Positions 1-12,600 are shown, counted from the first letter of the stretch. The stretch: DNA of 64,000 nt from Alphaproteobacteria bacterium (GCA_022826345.1 JAJDVB010000166.1:1-64000), one strand, 5' to 3'. A program made the numbers and translations. Notes: generated by a model not told the origin, from the sequence alone.

Positions 1-74
1 CCCAGACGCAACTTCCACAACCCCAGCTCCCGCTCCCAGTCCAGAAGCGAGCCCGACCAATCCGCCACGCTCAT
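1..74 (-). CDS. N-terminal fragment of an unidentified protein, cut by the window edge
   Basis: A minus-strand frame opens at an ATG at 74 and stays open to the window edge, giving about 24 residues that begin MSVADWSGSLLDWERELG. A good ribosome binding site (GGAGGGG) lies about 7 bases before the ATG. It is the next reading frame after the nitrilase-like gene, 66 bases further on the same strand, so it may share its transcript. Too little is visible to name a family. It could also be chance, since a short open frame in GC-rich DNA is weak evidence; the binding site is the main support. Confidence 0.4.
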   Translation of the reverse strand, partial: MSVADWSGSLLDWERELGLWKLRL

Positions 75-140
75 CGATCCACCCCTCCGCAGCCGTTCGG
101 CCCAGAAAGACATAAGCCGAACTAAAACGCAACTGTAGTA

Positions 141-1043
141 CTAAGCTCCGGTGTGGCTGGGCCATTGCCCGTAAAGATGAGCGCGGCGGCGGCGGTCCCG
201 GAAGGTGGGCGCGGCGCCGCTCTCGCGATTCTCGTGGATACGGTCGAGATCGACGACGCCGCGCACCACGGTCTCGATGTTGGGCTCCGGCGCTTCCGCG
301 ACGACGCCGTTCGGGGATTCCCACAGCGTATCGCAGGGGCTCAAAATCGAGCTTCGTCCCCAGGGGGACGGCAGCGGCCCGCCCGGCGGCAGCACGGCAC
401 TGCCGCCGCAGTGGACGACGTACACCTGGTTTTCGATCGCGCGTGCCTGGGCTGAGTGGCGGACGCGCCAGAAGCCGTGTTCCGTGAAGGTGAGAGACGG
501 GCACAGGATGATCTCGGCGCCCTGCTCGGCAAGGCTCGCAGCGCACTCCGGTATCTCGGCTTCGTAGCACACGTTGAATCCGACCTTGGCGAAGGGGAGT
601 TCGACCATCTCGATCGTGTCGCCCTCCTCGGTCGACCACTGTGCTTCGGCCGGAAAGATATGCGTCTTGTCGTGGGTGTGAATCAGTCCGTCGGGGCTGT
701 AGAGATAGGCGACGTTGAGATATCTGCCGTCCTTCCTTTCCAGGTGAGAGCCGGCGACGATGTGCTGCCCGCGCTCCCTGGCCTCGCTCTCGAAGAGCCG
801 GCGATAGTCCTCCGTGTATTTGGTGTTCCCGTACTGATGAATGCGGGTCAGTTCGGAAACCGGCAGCTTCATCCAGTCCGGAAAGGTCGTGAACAGCTCG
901 ATGGTGAAGAGCTCCGGGAACAGCACGAGGTCCGCACCCTCCGCCCGGTCCAGCAGCCCGCGCGCGTGCGCGGCGAATTCGTCGAAGCTGCCGACGGGCC
1001 TGACAACGAACTGGCACGCCGCGATCGAAACCTTCCTGGGCAT
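141..1043 (-). CDS. Carbon-nitrogen hydrolase (nitrilase superfamily)
   Basis: This 300-residue protein is a complete nitrilase-superfamily amidohydrolase, which cleaves non-peptide C-N bonds (amides, carbamoyl amines or nitriles) in the cytoplasm. The Glu-Lys-Cys triad is visible: E44 in FPELF, K126 in HDKTHIF and C159 in GFNVCYEAEIPE. The length matches the family. The segment HSAQARAIENQVYVV is the usual conserved block after the nucleophile. The substrate cannot be read from sequence; N-carbamoyl amine or omega-amidase activity is as plausible as nitrilase. The gene lies 117 bases downstream of atpC on the same strand, separated by a hairpin, so it is probably not a core part of the ATP synthase operon. 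Confidence 0.88.
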   Translation of the reverse strand: MPRKVSIAACQFVVRPVGSFDEFAAHARGLLDRAEGADLVLFPELFTIELFTTFPDWMKLPVSELTRIHQYGNTKYTEDYRRLFESEARERGQHIVAGSHLERKDGRYLNVAYLYSPDGLIHTHDKTHIFPAEAQWSTEEGDTIEMVELPFAKVGFNVCYEAEIPECAASLAEQGAEIILCPSLTFTEHGFWRVRHSAQARAIENQVYVVHCGGSAVLPPGGPLPSPWGRSSILSPCDTLWESPNGVVAEAPEPNIETVVRGVVDLDRIHENRESGAAPTFRDRRRRAHLYGQWPSHTGA

Positions 1044-1130
1044 GGCTCATTCGCCTCGCGGGTCAGGGCTTCGATGGCCCATGTCGGCCGCATGTCCCTC
1101 GGCTGGCTGCGGCGCTATATCGAGAACGCC

Positions 1131-1150
1131 GCCCGCCTGTATGGGCGGGC
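1131..1150 (-). terminator. Possible terminator hairpin after atpC
   Basis: A perfect 7-bp stem (GCCCGCC / GGCGGGC) with a 6-base loop lies 11 bases after the atpC stop codon in the minus direction. No run of T follows, so it is either a weak intrinsic terminator or an mRNA 3-prime stabilising hairpin that ends the F1 operon. Confidence 0.45.
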
Positions 1151-1160
1151 CGGGGGCGGC

Positions 1161-1562
1161 TCAGCCGGCGTTGGCGGCCAGAAGCTCCGCGAGCTCGACC
1201 TCGCGCTCGAACTTCGCGCGCTCCTCGTCGCCCTCGGCATCGCGCAGTCGCAGCTGCGCCTGCTCGAGCCGCGCGTCGGCCTGGGCGCGGTCGATGGCGC
1301 CGGCCTCGAATGCCTCGGTGGAGAGCACCGTGCAGCGCTCGCCAGTCACCTCGGCGAAGCCTTCGGCGACCACGTAGCGATCCTTCGGCTTCTCGTTCTC
1401 GTAGATCTCGATCACGCCTGGCCTGAGCGTGGAGAGCAGCAGCGAATGGCCCGGCAGCACGCCGAAGTCGCCTTCGGCGCCCGGCACCACCACCATCTCG
1501 ACATCGCCGGAGAAGATCAGCCGCTCCGGCGCGACGAGCTCGAACTGCAGGGTGTCGGCCAT
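1161..1562 (-). CDS. atpC: F1 ATP synthase epsilon subunit
   Basis: This 133-residue epsilon subunit of the F1 sector forms the central stalk with gamma and restrains ATP hydrolysis. The N-terminal beta-sandwich is typical: LQFELVAPERLIFSGDVEMVVVPG, then DFGVLPGHSLLLSTLRPGVI, then a region enriched in Glu and Ala. It is the last gene of a minus-strand operon atpH-atpA-atpG-atpD-atpC, starting 26 bases after atpD. There are no Fo genes nearby, which is the usual alphaproteobacterial split of F1 and Fo into different operons. Confidence 0.96.
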   Translation of the reverse strand: MADTLQFELVAPERLIFSGDVEMVVVPGAEGDFGVLPGHSLLLSTLRPGVIEIYENEKPKDRYVVAEGFAEVTGERCTVLSTEAFEAGAIDRAQADARLEQAQLRLRDAEGDEERAKFEREVELAELLAANAG

Positions 1563-1588
1563 GGCCGTTCCTCGGACTTCCGGGCTTC

Positions 1589-3945
<2,357 letters not shown>

Positions 3946-3979
3946 GGCGGAGGCCTGTGTCTTCCTTTACCGCCGCAAG

Positions 3980-5509
3980 CTAGGCGAACTTCTTCGAGAA
4001 CTCATCAAGGATCGCGGTGAGCGCCTTGTCGCTCTCGTCGCTCATCTGCTGCGACGTGCGAATTTCCTCCAGCAACGCGCCGTGGTTGGCCCGCATGTTG
4101 CCAAGGAACTCGCTCTCGAAGCGGGTCACGTCGCCGACATTGATGCCGTCGAGATAGCCGCGCACGCCGGAGAAGATGGAGACCACCTGCTCTTCCACCG
4201 CCATCGGCGCGAACTGGTCCTGCTTGAGCAGCTCGGTCAGCCGCGCGCCGCGATTGAGCAGCCGCTGCGTCGCCGCGTCGAGGTCGGAGCCGAACTGCGC
4301 GAAGGCCGCCATCTCGCGGTACTGGGCGAGCTCCAGCTTGATCCGTCCGGCCACCTGCCGCATCGCCTTCACCTGCGCGGCGGAGCCCACCCGGCTCACC
4401 GAGAGGCCGACGTTAATCGCGGGCCGAATGCCTTGATAGAAGAGCTCTGTCTCGAGGAAGATCTGCCCGTCGGTGATGGAGATGACGTTCGTCGGGATAT
4501 AGGCCGAGACGTCGCTGGCCTGGGTCTCGATCACCGGCATCGCGGTGAGCGAGCCGGAACCGTTCTGCTCGTTCATCTTGGCCGCGCGCTCAAGCAGGCG
4601 GGAATGGAGGTAGAAGACGTCGCCGGGATAGGCCTCGCGCCCCGGCGGGCGGCGGAGCAGCAGTGACATTTGGCGGTAGGCCACGGCTTGCTTCGAGAGA
4701 TCGTCGTAGAAGATCACCGCGTGCATGCCGTTGTCGCGGAAGTACTCGCCCATGGTGCAGCCGGCATAGGGAGCCAGGAACTGCAGCGGCGCGGGCTCGG
4801 ACGCAGACGCGGAGACGACGATGGAGTATTCCAGCGCGTTGTACTCTTCGAGGGTCTTGACGATCTGCGCCACGGTCGAGCGCTTCTGCCCCACCGCAAC
4901 GTAGATGCAGTAAAGCTTGCGCGACTCGTCGTCGCCGGCGTTCACCTCTTTCTGATTGATGATGGTATCGATCGCCACTGCGGTCTTGCCGGTCTGGCGG
5001 TCGCCGATGATGAGCTCGCGCTGGCCGCGCCCGATGGGCACGAGCGCGTCGAGCGCCTTGAGCCCGGTCTGCACCGGCTCGTGCACCGAGCGGCGCGGAA
5101 TGATGCTGGGGGCCTTGACCTCGACCCGGCGGCGATCCGCGCCCTCGATCGGGCCCTTGCCGTCCAACGGATTGCCGAGCGGGTCGACGACACGCCCGAG
5201 CAGCCCCTTGCCCACCGGCACGTCGACGATGGTGCCGGTGCGCTTGACGATGTCGCCTTCCTTGATGTCGCGGTCTTCGCCGAAGATCACGATACCGACG
5301 TTGTCGGTCTCGAGGTTCAGCGCCATCCCCCTGATCCCGCCGGGGAATTCGACCATCTCGCCGGCCTGGACGTTGTCCAACCCGTAGACCCGGGCCACGC
5401 CGTCGCCGACTGAGAGCACCTGGCCAACCTCGGCGACATCGGCCTCGGAGCCGAAATTGGCGATCTGTTCCTTCAGGATTGCCGAAATTTCGGCGGCGCC
5501 GATATCCAT
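3980..5509 (-). CDS. atpA: F1 ATP synthase alpha subunit
   Basis: This 509-residue alpha subunit carries the non-catalytic nucleotide sites of F1. The P-loop GDRQTGKT is at residues 169-176. The N-terminal [16 protein letters not shown] is the helix that binds delta in the peripheral stalk, and the arginine-finger region [15 protein letters not shown] is present. It starts one base after the atpH stop, so the two are almost certainly translationally coupled. Confidence 0.99.
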   Translation of the reverse strand: MDIGAAEISAILKEQIANFGSEADVAEVGQVLSVGDGVARVYGLDNVQAGEMVEFPGGIRGMALNLETDNVGIVIFGEDRDIKEGDIVKRTGTIVDVPVGKGLLGRVVDPLGNPLDGKGPIEGADRRRVEVKAPSIIPRRSVHEPVQTGLKALDALVPIGRGQRELIIGDRQTGKTAVAIDTIINQKEVNAGDDESRKLYCIYVAVGQKRSTVAQIVKTLEEYNALEYSIVVSASASEPAPLQFLAPYAGCTMGEYFRDNGMHAVIFYDDLSKQAVAYRQMSLLLRRPPGREAYPGDVFYLHSRLLERAAKMNEQNGSGSLTAMPVIETQASDVSAYIPTNVISITDGQIFLETELFYQGIRPAINVGLSVSRVGSAAQVKAMRQVAGRIKLELAQYREMAAFAQFGSDLDAATQRLLNRGARLTELLKQDQFAPMAVEEQVVSIFSGVRGYLDGINVGDVTRFESEFLGNMRANHGALLEEIRTSQQMSDESDKALTAILDEFSKKFA

Positions 5510-5510
5510 C

Positions 5511-6068
5511 TCAGATTCCCTTCATCGCCAATTCGAGATTCTGCAACTTCGTCCTGAGCGAGTTGTCGAGCATGCGCGAGCCGACACGCACCGTGAGCCC
5601 GCCGATCAAAGATGGATCGACGCGGGTCTCGAGCGCCACGTCGCGGCCGACGATGTTGCGCAGCGCGTCCCTCACCGCATCCAGATGGTTGGGCTTGAGC
5701 GGCACGGCGGAGGTGACTTCCGCCGACACCTCGCCGCGATGATCGGAGAGCTTCGCCTGAAATGCCGCAATCATGTCGGTCAGCAGGAAGACCCGCCGGT
5801 TGCGCGCGAGCAGCGCGACGAAGTTCCTGACGTACTGGCTGGTGCCGATCCGCTCCAGCACCGCGTCCAGGGCCTGCCCCTGCTCCGCGCGGGTAAGCGT
5901 CAGGCTGCGGACGACGCGCTTCAGGTCGTCGCTGCCGTCCACCAGATCGCGGATGGCCTCAAGGTCGCGCTCGATCTCCTCGACCGCATTGCGCTCCAGG
6001 GCGAGCTCGAACAACGCGGTCGCGTAACGATCCGCGAGACCGGCTCCGCCGACCGATTGACCAGCCAC
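5511..6068 (-). CDS. atpH: F1 ATP synthase delta subunit
   Basis: This 185-residue delta subunit (OSCP homologue) links the top of F1 to the peripheral stalk. The N-terminal helical bundle starts with [19 protein letters not shown], and the C-terminal part contains the conserved [20 protein letters not shown]. The start is a GTG at 6068. It is the first gene of the F1 operon. In many alphaproteobacteria priA is immediately upstream of atpH, but here the divergent neighbour is a peroxiredoxin-like gene. Confidence 0.97.
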   Translation of the reverse strand: MAGQSVGGAGLADRYATALFELALERNAVEEIERDLEAIRDLVDGSDDLKRVVRSLTLTRAEQGQALDAVLERIGTSQYVRNFVALLARNRRVFLLTDMIAAFQAKLSDHRGEVSAEVTSAVPLKPNHLDAVRDALRNIVGRDVALETRVDPSLIGGLTVRVGSRMLDNSLRTKLQNLELAMKGI

Positions 6069-6342
6069 CGCTACTCCCTAGGTTCGCTTCGGATGCGCCA
6101 CGGCGCCCGTTGCCGCCTGCGGCGCGGCCGCAAAAAAAGCCTCGCGGGCGCCCGTCCCGGACAAGGCGGGGGAGTGGTATCACACTCACCGGACCCGCGC
6201 AACCGCCCGAGACGGGTGTGAAACGGCCGGGCGCAGGCCACCCGCGCGTGCTGCGCGGGCCTGGACTTCCCGGCCCAATTTCTGCTTGAAGGGGCACTGA
6301 CAACTCAGTGCATTCAAACGATAATCGAGGGAGATCGAGCGC
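6069..6342. promoter_or_regulatory. Divergent intergenic region between atpH and the peroxiredoxin-like gene
   Basis: These 274 bases separate the minus-strand F1 operon from the plus-strand peroxiredoxin-like gene, so promoters for both are expected here. Two structures are visible. One is a GC hairpin at 6241-6259 (CCCGCGC, 5-base loop, GCGCGGG). The other is a perfect inverted repeat at 6294-6311 (GCACTGA-CAAC-TCAGTGC) flanked by TTGAA and TTCAA. I could not place -35/-10 boxes with confidence. Confidence 0.5.
6286..6317. promoter_or_regulatory. Inverted repeat before the peroxiredoxin-like gene (candidate operator)
   Basis: TTGAA-GGG-GCACTGA-CAAC-TCAGTGC-A-TTCAA forms a nested dyad about 26 bases before the start codon at 6343. 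A dyad at this distance suggests a dimeric repressor or redox-regulator site, or a leader hairpin; the identity of the regulator is unknown. Confidence 0.45.
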
Positions 6343-6993
6343 ATGTCGCTGAAGAACGAGCTGGACAAGCTGCGGGCCGCTTCCGTGGAGAGGTTTCCGC
6401 CTGAGACCCTTGCCACCATGCAGGGGGCCACGAAAGACCTCATCGCCTCCGGCATTGCCGAGCAAAGCGCCAAAGAGGGCAGCGCCGCCCCGGAGTTCGC
6501 GCTGCCCAACGCCCAGGGCGAGCCGGTCGCTTCCGAGGCGCTGTGGGGGGACGGACCCGTCGTGGTCTCCTTCTACCGCGGCGGCTGGTGCCCCTACTGC
6601 AACATCGAGCTGAAGGCGCTGCAGGACCGGCTGCCGGAGATCGAAGCGCTCGGTGCGCGCCTGGTCGCGATCTCGCCGGAGACGCCGGACAACGCGCTCA
6701 CCACCCAAGAGAAGAACGAGATCGGCTTCGAGGTTCTGAGCGACGATGGCAACAAGGTGGCGAGCGCCTTCGGCCTCACCTTCCGCCTGCCCGATGCGGT
6801 CAACGACCTCTACAAGGGGTTCGGCATCGACCTGGAGACCTCCAACGGCGAAGGGAGCCAGACCTTGCCGGTGCCGGCGACCTTCGTGATCGGCAAGGGC
6901 GGCAAGGTGCTCAAGGCCTTCGTCGATGCCGATTACACCAGGCGCGCCGAGCCAGACGAGGTCATCGCCGCCCTGAAGGACGCGGACGACTAA
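6343..6993 (+). CDS. Peroxiredoxin-like (AhpC/TSA) family protein with CPYC motif
   Basis: This 216-residue thioredoxin-fold protein is probably a thiol-dependent peroxide or disulfide reductase. After an N-terminal helical region, SFYRGGWCPYCNIELKAL places C83 and C86 at the thioredoxin-fold active site. This CxxC arrangement marks the peroxiredoxin-like AhpC/TSA subfamily rather than classical one-Cys Prx. ISPETPDN and the C-terminal LPVPATFVIGKGGKVL are family signatures. The next gene, 65 bases on, encodes a CxxC carboxymuconolactone-decarboxylase-like (AhpD-related) protein, a common partner for peroxiredoxins, so the two may act together in peroxide detoxification. Confidence 0.85.
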   Translation: MSLKNELDKLRAASVERFPPETLATMQGATKDLIASGIAEQSAKEGSAAPEFALPNAQGEPVASEALWGDGPVVVSFYRGGWCPYCNIELKALQDRLPEIEALGARLVAISPETPDNALTTQEKNEIGFEVLSDDGNKVASAFGLTFRLPDAVNDLYKGFGIDLETSNGEGSQTLPVPATFVIGKGGKVLKAFVDADYTRRAEPDEVIAALKDADD

Positions 6994-7058
6994 GTTCTGT
7001 CGTCGCGCCGGAGTCATGGTCCATGCGGACGGACGACGATGAGCTGAAGGAGGTGAGC

Positions 7059-7640
7059 GTGCCAAATCCGTTGCTGCAAAGGGTCGCGCCGGACGCCATG
7101 GACGGCTGGTTGCGCGAGGCATACCAGGAGAGTCGCGCGCTGCAGGAGAGCAAAGGCGGCGACGCGACGTTCTTCGAGATCGGCGCGAACGCGCCCCACA
7201 TGCTCGAGTGGTATTTCAAGAGCTTCTACGAGGGCGTCTTTTACGGCGGCCGCGTCGAAGTCAGAATCAAGGAGTTGCTGCGCTACCGGCTCTCGATGAC
7301 CCACGGCTGCGCCTTCTGCAACAAGGGCAACGTCGAAGCGGCGCGGCGCGCGGGCGCTACCGACGCTCAGCTCGACAGCATCATGAACGATACGAGCGAT
7401 GTCTTCGACGAGCGGGAGCGCGTGGTGCTGCGGCTGGGCGCCGAGATGGTGCTTACCAACATGGAGGGGCAGCTCACGCCCGCCCTCTACGCCGATCTCT
7501 CGGCACACTTCGACGACGGCGAGATCTTCGAACTCGGCATGGTGGCGGCGGTGCTCACCGGCATCGCCAAGTTCCTCTTCGTCTACGACCTGGTAGAGCG
7601 CGAAGCGCATTGCCCCATAGGGCCGCGGAAGGCCGCCTAG
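7059..7640 (+). CDS. Carboxymuconolactone decarboxylase family protein (AhpD-like)
   Basis: This 193-residue helical protein of the CMD/AhpD superfamily has its redox-type motif at HGCAFCNKGN (C84, C87 with the chosen start). I chose the GTG at 7059 because a strong AAGGAGG (7047-7053) lies 5 bases before it. An in-frame ATG at 7023 would add 12 residues but has no binding site. Members are either true decarboxylases or thiol antioxidant proteins that reduce peroxiredoxins. The CxxC motif and the adjacent peroxiredoxin-like gene favour the second role, which is inference. Confidence 0.83.
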   Translation: MPNPLLQRVAPDAMDGWLREAYQESRALQESKGGDATFFEIGANAPHMLEWYFKSFYEGVFYGGRVEVRIKELLRYRLSMTHGCAFCNKGNVEAARRAGATDAQLDSIMNDTSDVFDERERVVLRLGAEMVLTNMEGQLTPALYADLSAHFDDGEIFELGMVAAVLTGIAKFLFVYDLVEREAHCPIGPRKAA

Positions 7641-7658
7641 CCGCCCCCGTCCGCGCGC

Positions 7659-8432
7659 TCAGCGACTTTCCAGGTCGGCGCTGCCGTAGGTGAAGGCGCC
7701 GTTGGGGCTGATGATCTGGCCGGTCGTATAGGCAGCCTCGTCCGACACGAGATAGACGGCGAGCGCGCCGACCTCCGCCGGACTGCCGAAACGACCGACC
7801 GGGATGTTGCGCGTGAGCAGCGCCTTCTCCTCTGGCGGTTTTGCGACATTCACCGGCGTATCGAAGTAGCCAGGCGCAATTGCGTTCACCGTAACGCCGC
7901 GCCCGCCCACTTCCCGCGCCAGCGAGCGCACCAGCCCGTCGATGCCGCCTTTCGCCGCGCCGTATGCGACCTCGTAGGCGACCCCGCCCGCCGCTGCGAC
8001 CGACGACGTGCAGATGATCCGCCCGAAACCGCGCGCCAGCATGCCGGGCAGCACCTGCCGCGTGCAGAGAAAGGTGCCGTCGAGGTGGCAGGCCAGCAAC
8101 GCACGCCATGCCGCAAGACTCATCTCCTCGAAGCGCACCGCGTGGAAGGTACCGGCGACGTTGACCAGTGTGTCGATCGGACCGAGCGCCTCCTCGGCCT
8201 CGGCAAACGCGCCGCGCACGCTCACCTCGTCTGTCACGTCGCAGTGGATTGCCGGGAACCGCCGGCCGCCGAAGCGGGCCGTGACGGCGTGGGCTGTCGA
8301 GGCCGCAGCCGCCTTATCGATATCGGTGATCGCGACGTCTGCCCCGGTCTCGGCCAGCGCCTCAACGATTGCGCTGCCGAGCCCGCCGGCCGCTCCCGTG
8401 ACGAGGGCGTTCCGCCCTTTCAGCGAAAACAT
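7659..8432 (-). CDS. SDR family NAD(P)-dependent oxidoreductase
   Basis: This 257-residue classical short-chain dehydrogenase/reductase has the cofactor glycine motif TGAAGGLG at 12-19 and NVAG in the central strand. The active-site Ser lies in ICTSSVAAAGG and the Tyr-Lys pair in YGAAK. ITDIDKA after strand 2 carries an acidic residue, suggesting NAD preference. The substrate is unknown. It converges on the CMD-family gene with an 18-base gap, and its start is 70 bases from the divergent RidA start, so those two share a control region. Confidence 0.88.
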   Translation of the reverse strand: MFSLKGRNALVTGAAGGLGSAIVEALAETGADVAITDIDKAAAASTAHAVTARFGGRRFPAIHCDVTDEVSVRGAFAEAEEALGPIDTLVNVAGTFHAVRFEEMSLAAWRALLACHLDGTFLCTRQVLPGMLARGFGRIICTSSVAAAGGVAYEVAYGAAKGGIDGLVRSLAREVGGRGVTVNAIAPGYFDTPVNVAKPPEEKALLTRNIPVGRFGSPAEVGALAVYLVSDEAAYTTGQIISPNGAFTYGSADLESR

Positions 8433-8502
8433 CGTACTCTCCAGGCTAAACGACAGCGACCGATGACGCGACGATCCCGTGCAACAGTATCAGGAGGTCA
8501 CC

Positions 8503-8889
8503 GTGTTGAAGACGTACAACCCGACCGATATCGCACCACCGTTCGGTCACTACGACCACGGCGTTGAGGCGGTCAACGTGTCGCGCTTGCTGCACGTTTC
8601 GGGGCAGATCGGTGTCGAACCCGACGGCACCGTGCCCGACGACGTGGCGGCGCAGATCGAGTGTGTCTGGCGCAACATCGAGGCCGTGCTCGCCGATGCG
8701 GGCATGACCACGGCCAATGTCGTGCGGACCATTACCTACATGCTCGATGCCGACTACGTGCCGCTGCTCGCGACCGCGCGCAAACGGCACTTGGGCGCCG
8801 ACCACAAGGCCGCGTCGACCACAATCGTCGTGGCCGGGCTGGTACGGCCCGAATGGAAGGTGGAGATTGACGCCGTCGCCGTGACCTGA
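8503..8889 (+). CDS. RidA / YjgF family enamine-imine deaminase
   Basis: This 128-residue Rid-family protein probably hydrolyses reactive enamine/imine intermediates or a related small substrate. Conserved parts are LLHVSGQIGVEPDG, the helix AAQIECVWRNIEAVLADAGMT, and C-terminal TTIVVAGLVRPEWKVEIDAVAV. The arginine usual in true RidA (Arg105 region) is replaced by the VVAGL context, so this may be another Rid subgroup. I chose GTG at 8503 because AGGAGG (8492-8497) sits 5 bases upstream; an upstream in-frame GTG at 8479 has no such site. Confidence 0.82.
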   Translation: MLKTYNPTDIAPPFGHYDHGVEAVNVSRLLHVSGQIGVEPDGTVPDDVAAQIECVWRNIEAVLADAGMTTANVVRTITYMLDADYVPLLATARKRHLGADHKAASTTIVVAGLVRPEWKVEIDAVAVT

Positions 8890-8916
8890 ACGCTGGACCG
8901 CGCCCGCCCCCGCCGC

Positions 8917-9678
8917 TCACGTCCTGATGATGTAGTGGAGCACGATATAGGGCGGCATGTTGTCGTGGGCCTGCCCGCCGCCCACAGCGGCGCTGCGGCC
9001 GAGGGTGGCCTCCAGGCTGCTGCCCTGCAGGCTGTATTTCTCGTCGAAGGCCTGCTGCGGCGAGTAGTCGGCGGCGACCTGCTCGGCCGCCGTCACCAGC
9101 GGGCCGATGCCCACGTTCTCGTCGGCCGCCAGGTGGTGGAAGTGCTCGGGCATCTCGTCCACCGTGAGCCTGTGCTCGGCCGCGCCGCCGGTGGAGCCGA
9201 AGGCATAGGCATTGCCGGACGAAAGCACGAAGCGGTCGCGCAGGTCGGGGATGTTGAAGGTGGTCACGCCGTCGCCGGCGCCGTAGCGGGTGCCGATGGC
9301 GGCGAACAGATTGGCGAAGGTGGTGCGGCTGACGGCGCTGCCGGTGCACCGGAACCAGCCGGAGGGCGAGGCCGCGCCGGCGTTCAGCATGATCGTGCCG
9401 GGCGGCACGCCGGCCACCGGCGCGGGCGCCGGCGGGAGCTGCGCGCTCGGCACGCGGCCGGTGCCATCGAGCGAGGCGACGCCGCCCGCGACGCCGCGCC
9501 CGAGCTCGGCGTCGAGCAGGCGGCGGCGGCTGTCGAGCGAGGCCACGCCGTCCACGTTGCCGCGCGCCTGAATCATGGTCCTGACGTGCTGGAATACCTT
9601 GAAAAACTCCGCGCGCGGCGGGCGATCGGTCTCCGCGTTGACGCCGGCGGTCGAGATGTCGTCCGGGGGCCAGGGCAT
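8917..9678 (-). CDS. Phage tail collar-domain fibre protein
   Basis: This 253-residue tail fibre has a Phage Tail Collar domain at about 93-165. The domain core reads PGTIMLNAGAASPSGWFRCTG, then SRTTFANLFAAIGTRYGAGDG and TTFNIPDLRDRFVLSSGN. The N-terminal helix region (EFFKVFQHVRTMIQARGNVDG) and repeats of the ASLDxxxRxxxAxL type look like a trimeric stalk. The C-terminus carries EMPEHFHHL and the metal-binding-like NMPPYIVLHYIIRT typical of collar proteins. It is the last gene of the module, next to TipJ, and probably contacts the host surface. Confidence 0.86.
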   Translation of the reverse strand: MPWPPDDISTAGVNAETDRPPRAEFFKVFQHVRTMIQARGNVDGVASLDSRRRLLDAELGRGVAGGVASLDGTGRVPSAQLPPAPAPVAGVPPGTIMLNAGAASPSGWFRCTGSAVSRTTFANLFAAIGTRYGAGDGVTTFNIPDLRDRFVLSSGNAYAFGSTGGAAEHRLTVDEMPEHFHHLAADENVGIGPLVTAAEQVAADYSPQQAFDEKYSLQGSSLEATLGRSAAVGGGQAHDNMPPYIVLHYIIRT

Positions 9679-9687
9679 GTGTGACTC

Positions 9688-12600
9688 CTATGCTTCGACG
9701 CCGCGCACGACGGCATCGACCAGGGCGTCGGCCGGGTTGCCGGCGCCGTCATAGATGCGGATGCGCGTCGGGTTGTTCTTCGAGACGAGGGTCCAGGTCC
9801 AGCCCGCGCCCACCGATTGCAGGGTGATGTCGAGGTCGGTCGCGAGGCCGAGATCGTGGGGCACGATGCGCCCGTCCGCCGCCGTGCCCTGCCAGTCTGC
9901 CGTGTTGCGGTCGAGCAGCTTGCGCTCGGCCGACGGCGCGTGCACCGACCAACACACGTGATCGAGGCTGAGCACGATGGTGCCATCGCCGGTAATGCGC
10001 CAGCGCACCTGCAGCCAGCGCGCGGCGACGGTGGTGCCTGCGGGATAGGCCATCCATGCGGCGGCCCGGAGCGCGGCCTCGGTCGCGCCGGCGCGGTATT
10101 CGAAGACGCGATCGCCTGCGGTCTCGCCGGACCAGCGCAGCGCCACGTCGAAGGGGCCGCCCAGGTCGATGGGGTCTTCGGTGTAGACGATCTCCGTCGC
10201 CGCGTCCGCGCCGTTGCCGGCGCCCCAGGATTGCCAGTCCGCCCAGGTGGTGAGGTCGGCCCAGGTGTAGTCGCCGATACCTTCGAGCGCGTCGCGGCCG
10301 TCGTCGGAGCGGCCTGCGCCGGCGATGGTGCCGGACCAGCCGGTGGCGGCCGGGCAACGCCAGAACAGGGCGTCGCCGAGCCGCTGCGGGCCGAGCTCGG
10401 CCAGGATGCGCACCTCGTCCGACAGCCGCCCGCCGGCGTCGATCGCGCGGGCCGAGAATATCCACTCGCCCGGCGGCGGCTCGACGGTCTCAAGCGGCGA
10501 CGCGGTGAGGTGTCCCCGGTGCAAGGGCATCATGGCCTGCCATGTAACCTGAGTGCCGACACCGACCGGGGCGAAGCGGATCAGCACGCCGGCGAGATCG
10601 ATATCGGCGGGTGGGGTCCAGCGCAGGCGCCGGGTGCCGTCGCCGAGCACGTCGATCAGGAAGTTGGTGGGCGCGCCGGGCGGCGCAAGCGAGCCCGTGA
10701 TCTCATGGCTCACGGTGTAGGGTGGGCCGGAGGGCGCGGCCTCGGTGCCGGGCGTCACGATCACGGTGAGCGCGCCGCTGGGCGGCGCCAGCCAGCGCGC
10801 GCGGGTCTCGCCGTCCACCAGGCGGGCCACGGTGCGGGGCGCCTCGCCGTTCACGGAGGCGCGCACCACGCCGCCCCGCCAGTCGCCGGCGACGGTGAGC
10901 GCGGCCTCGATCTCGACCGCGAAGCCGGCGCCGACGCGGACCAGGGTCTCGGCGATGGCGATATCGAGGACGCGGGGCGGGCGCGGGGCAAGGTCCGGGA
11001 AGGGCGCCGAGAGATCGGCGGTGGCGGCGTCGTAGTAGGCGTCCACCTCGTCGATCGCGACGAAGCGGACGTGGCGATCGCCGCTGGGGCGCACGGCGAC
11101 GATGCGCGCGCGCGCCGGCGGCAAGGCGTCGTCGTAGAGCCGCCAGAGGATATCGCGCGCATTGTCGTCGTCGGCACCGGGTGCGGCCGGAAGCGGCGTC
11201 GCCAGCACCAGCGCGGCCACCTCCCCGGATTCTCCCGGCGGGCGCGAGACCGCCGTCTGGTGCACGGTGCCATCGAGCAGGCGCAACAGCAGGTGCGCGC
11301 CCGTGCCGGTGCCGGGATCGACGCTGCGATCGAGGCGGACCCGATCAGCACTGCCGCCGGTGAGCCGGCCGGCGGCGCCGCCGTCGATCAGCGAGTGGGT
11401 GATGGTCACCACGTCGCCGCGCGCGAGCGACAATCCCTCCGCCGCCATCTCCCATATCAGCCGGCGGCGATGGTAGACCTGGCGCGCGGCCTGCAGGTTG
11501 CAGGCGACGGCTGCCTGGGCGCGGCCGGTGACGCCATGAAGCGTGATCGTCGCCGTGGACGCGGGCTGCGCGCCCGCACCCGGCACCGTGCGCCTCAGCG
11601 TGTTGTACTGCCAGTCGAGGGCGGGCTCGATATAGCGCACCGCGACCTCCTCGGCCGCCTGGCCGGTGGCGTATTCGACGCGGAACGAGCCGGCCACGAT
11701 GTTGCCCGGCGTCACCAGCGCCGTCGCCGGCCGCCCGGCCGCATCCCAGATCACGCCGAGCCTGCCGGTCTGCCAGGTGACGGCGGCCCGGCCGCAGCGG
11801 GCGATCAGCGTCAGCACCTCGGCATGGGAGATCGCGCGGTCGAGCACGATGTCGCAGCGCAGCCCTTGGGCTGCGCACCAGGCGCCCCACTCGATCAGGG
11901 CGTCGTCGTCGGTCCGGCCGGGCGCAAGGCCAAGGCCGGCGACCAGGCGGCCGCCGATGCGCACGCCCCGCGCATACCAGCGGAACAGGTAAGCCGGATT
12001 GGAGGACGGCATCGGCCCGGTCCAGGCCGCGCCGTCCCAGGTCGGCACCTTCTGGCGGACGATGGCGGAGAGGCGGTCGAGCCGGCCGCTGAGCTGGCCC
12101 GAGGCGCGGATGCGCAGGCCGAGGCGGGTCTGGCCCTCATAGCCGGCCTCGTCCGGCTGGTAGGAGCGCAGCGCCGTCCAGGCGAGATCGTCGAAGGTGC
12201 GCTCGTCGGTGCTGGGCTGGCTCGTGCGGCGCACGCGCACGGTCCAGTCGCGGGCGCTGCCCAGGTCGTAGGCGAGGGTGCGCCTGAGCAGGGTCTGGCG
12301 CTCGTGCGTGAGGGTGACCGTGCGCCGCTGGAGCGCCACGCCCGGCGCCTCCCATTCGATCTCGATATCGGCGCTGTGGCCCTGTACCGCGCCGTCGCGC
12401 TCGTTCACGCGGAAGAGGCGCCCGCCAAGGTCGATGCCGATGCGCTGCGTGCCGGGCGCGGTGGCGCGCTCGACGAAGGCGGTATCGTCCAGCGCCGCGC
12501 CGGCCTCGGTGTCCACGTTGCCGGCGATGAGCGCGATGCGGCCTTGCGCGTCGCCGAACTCGGTTTGCACCTCCTCGAAGGCGTCGAGCGGCGTGTCGCC

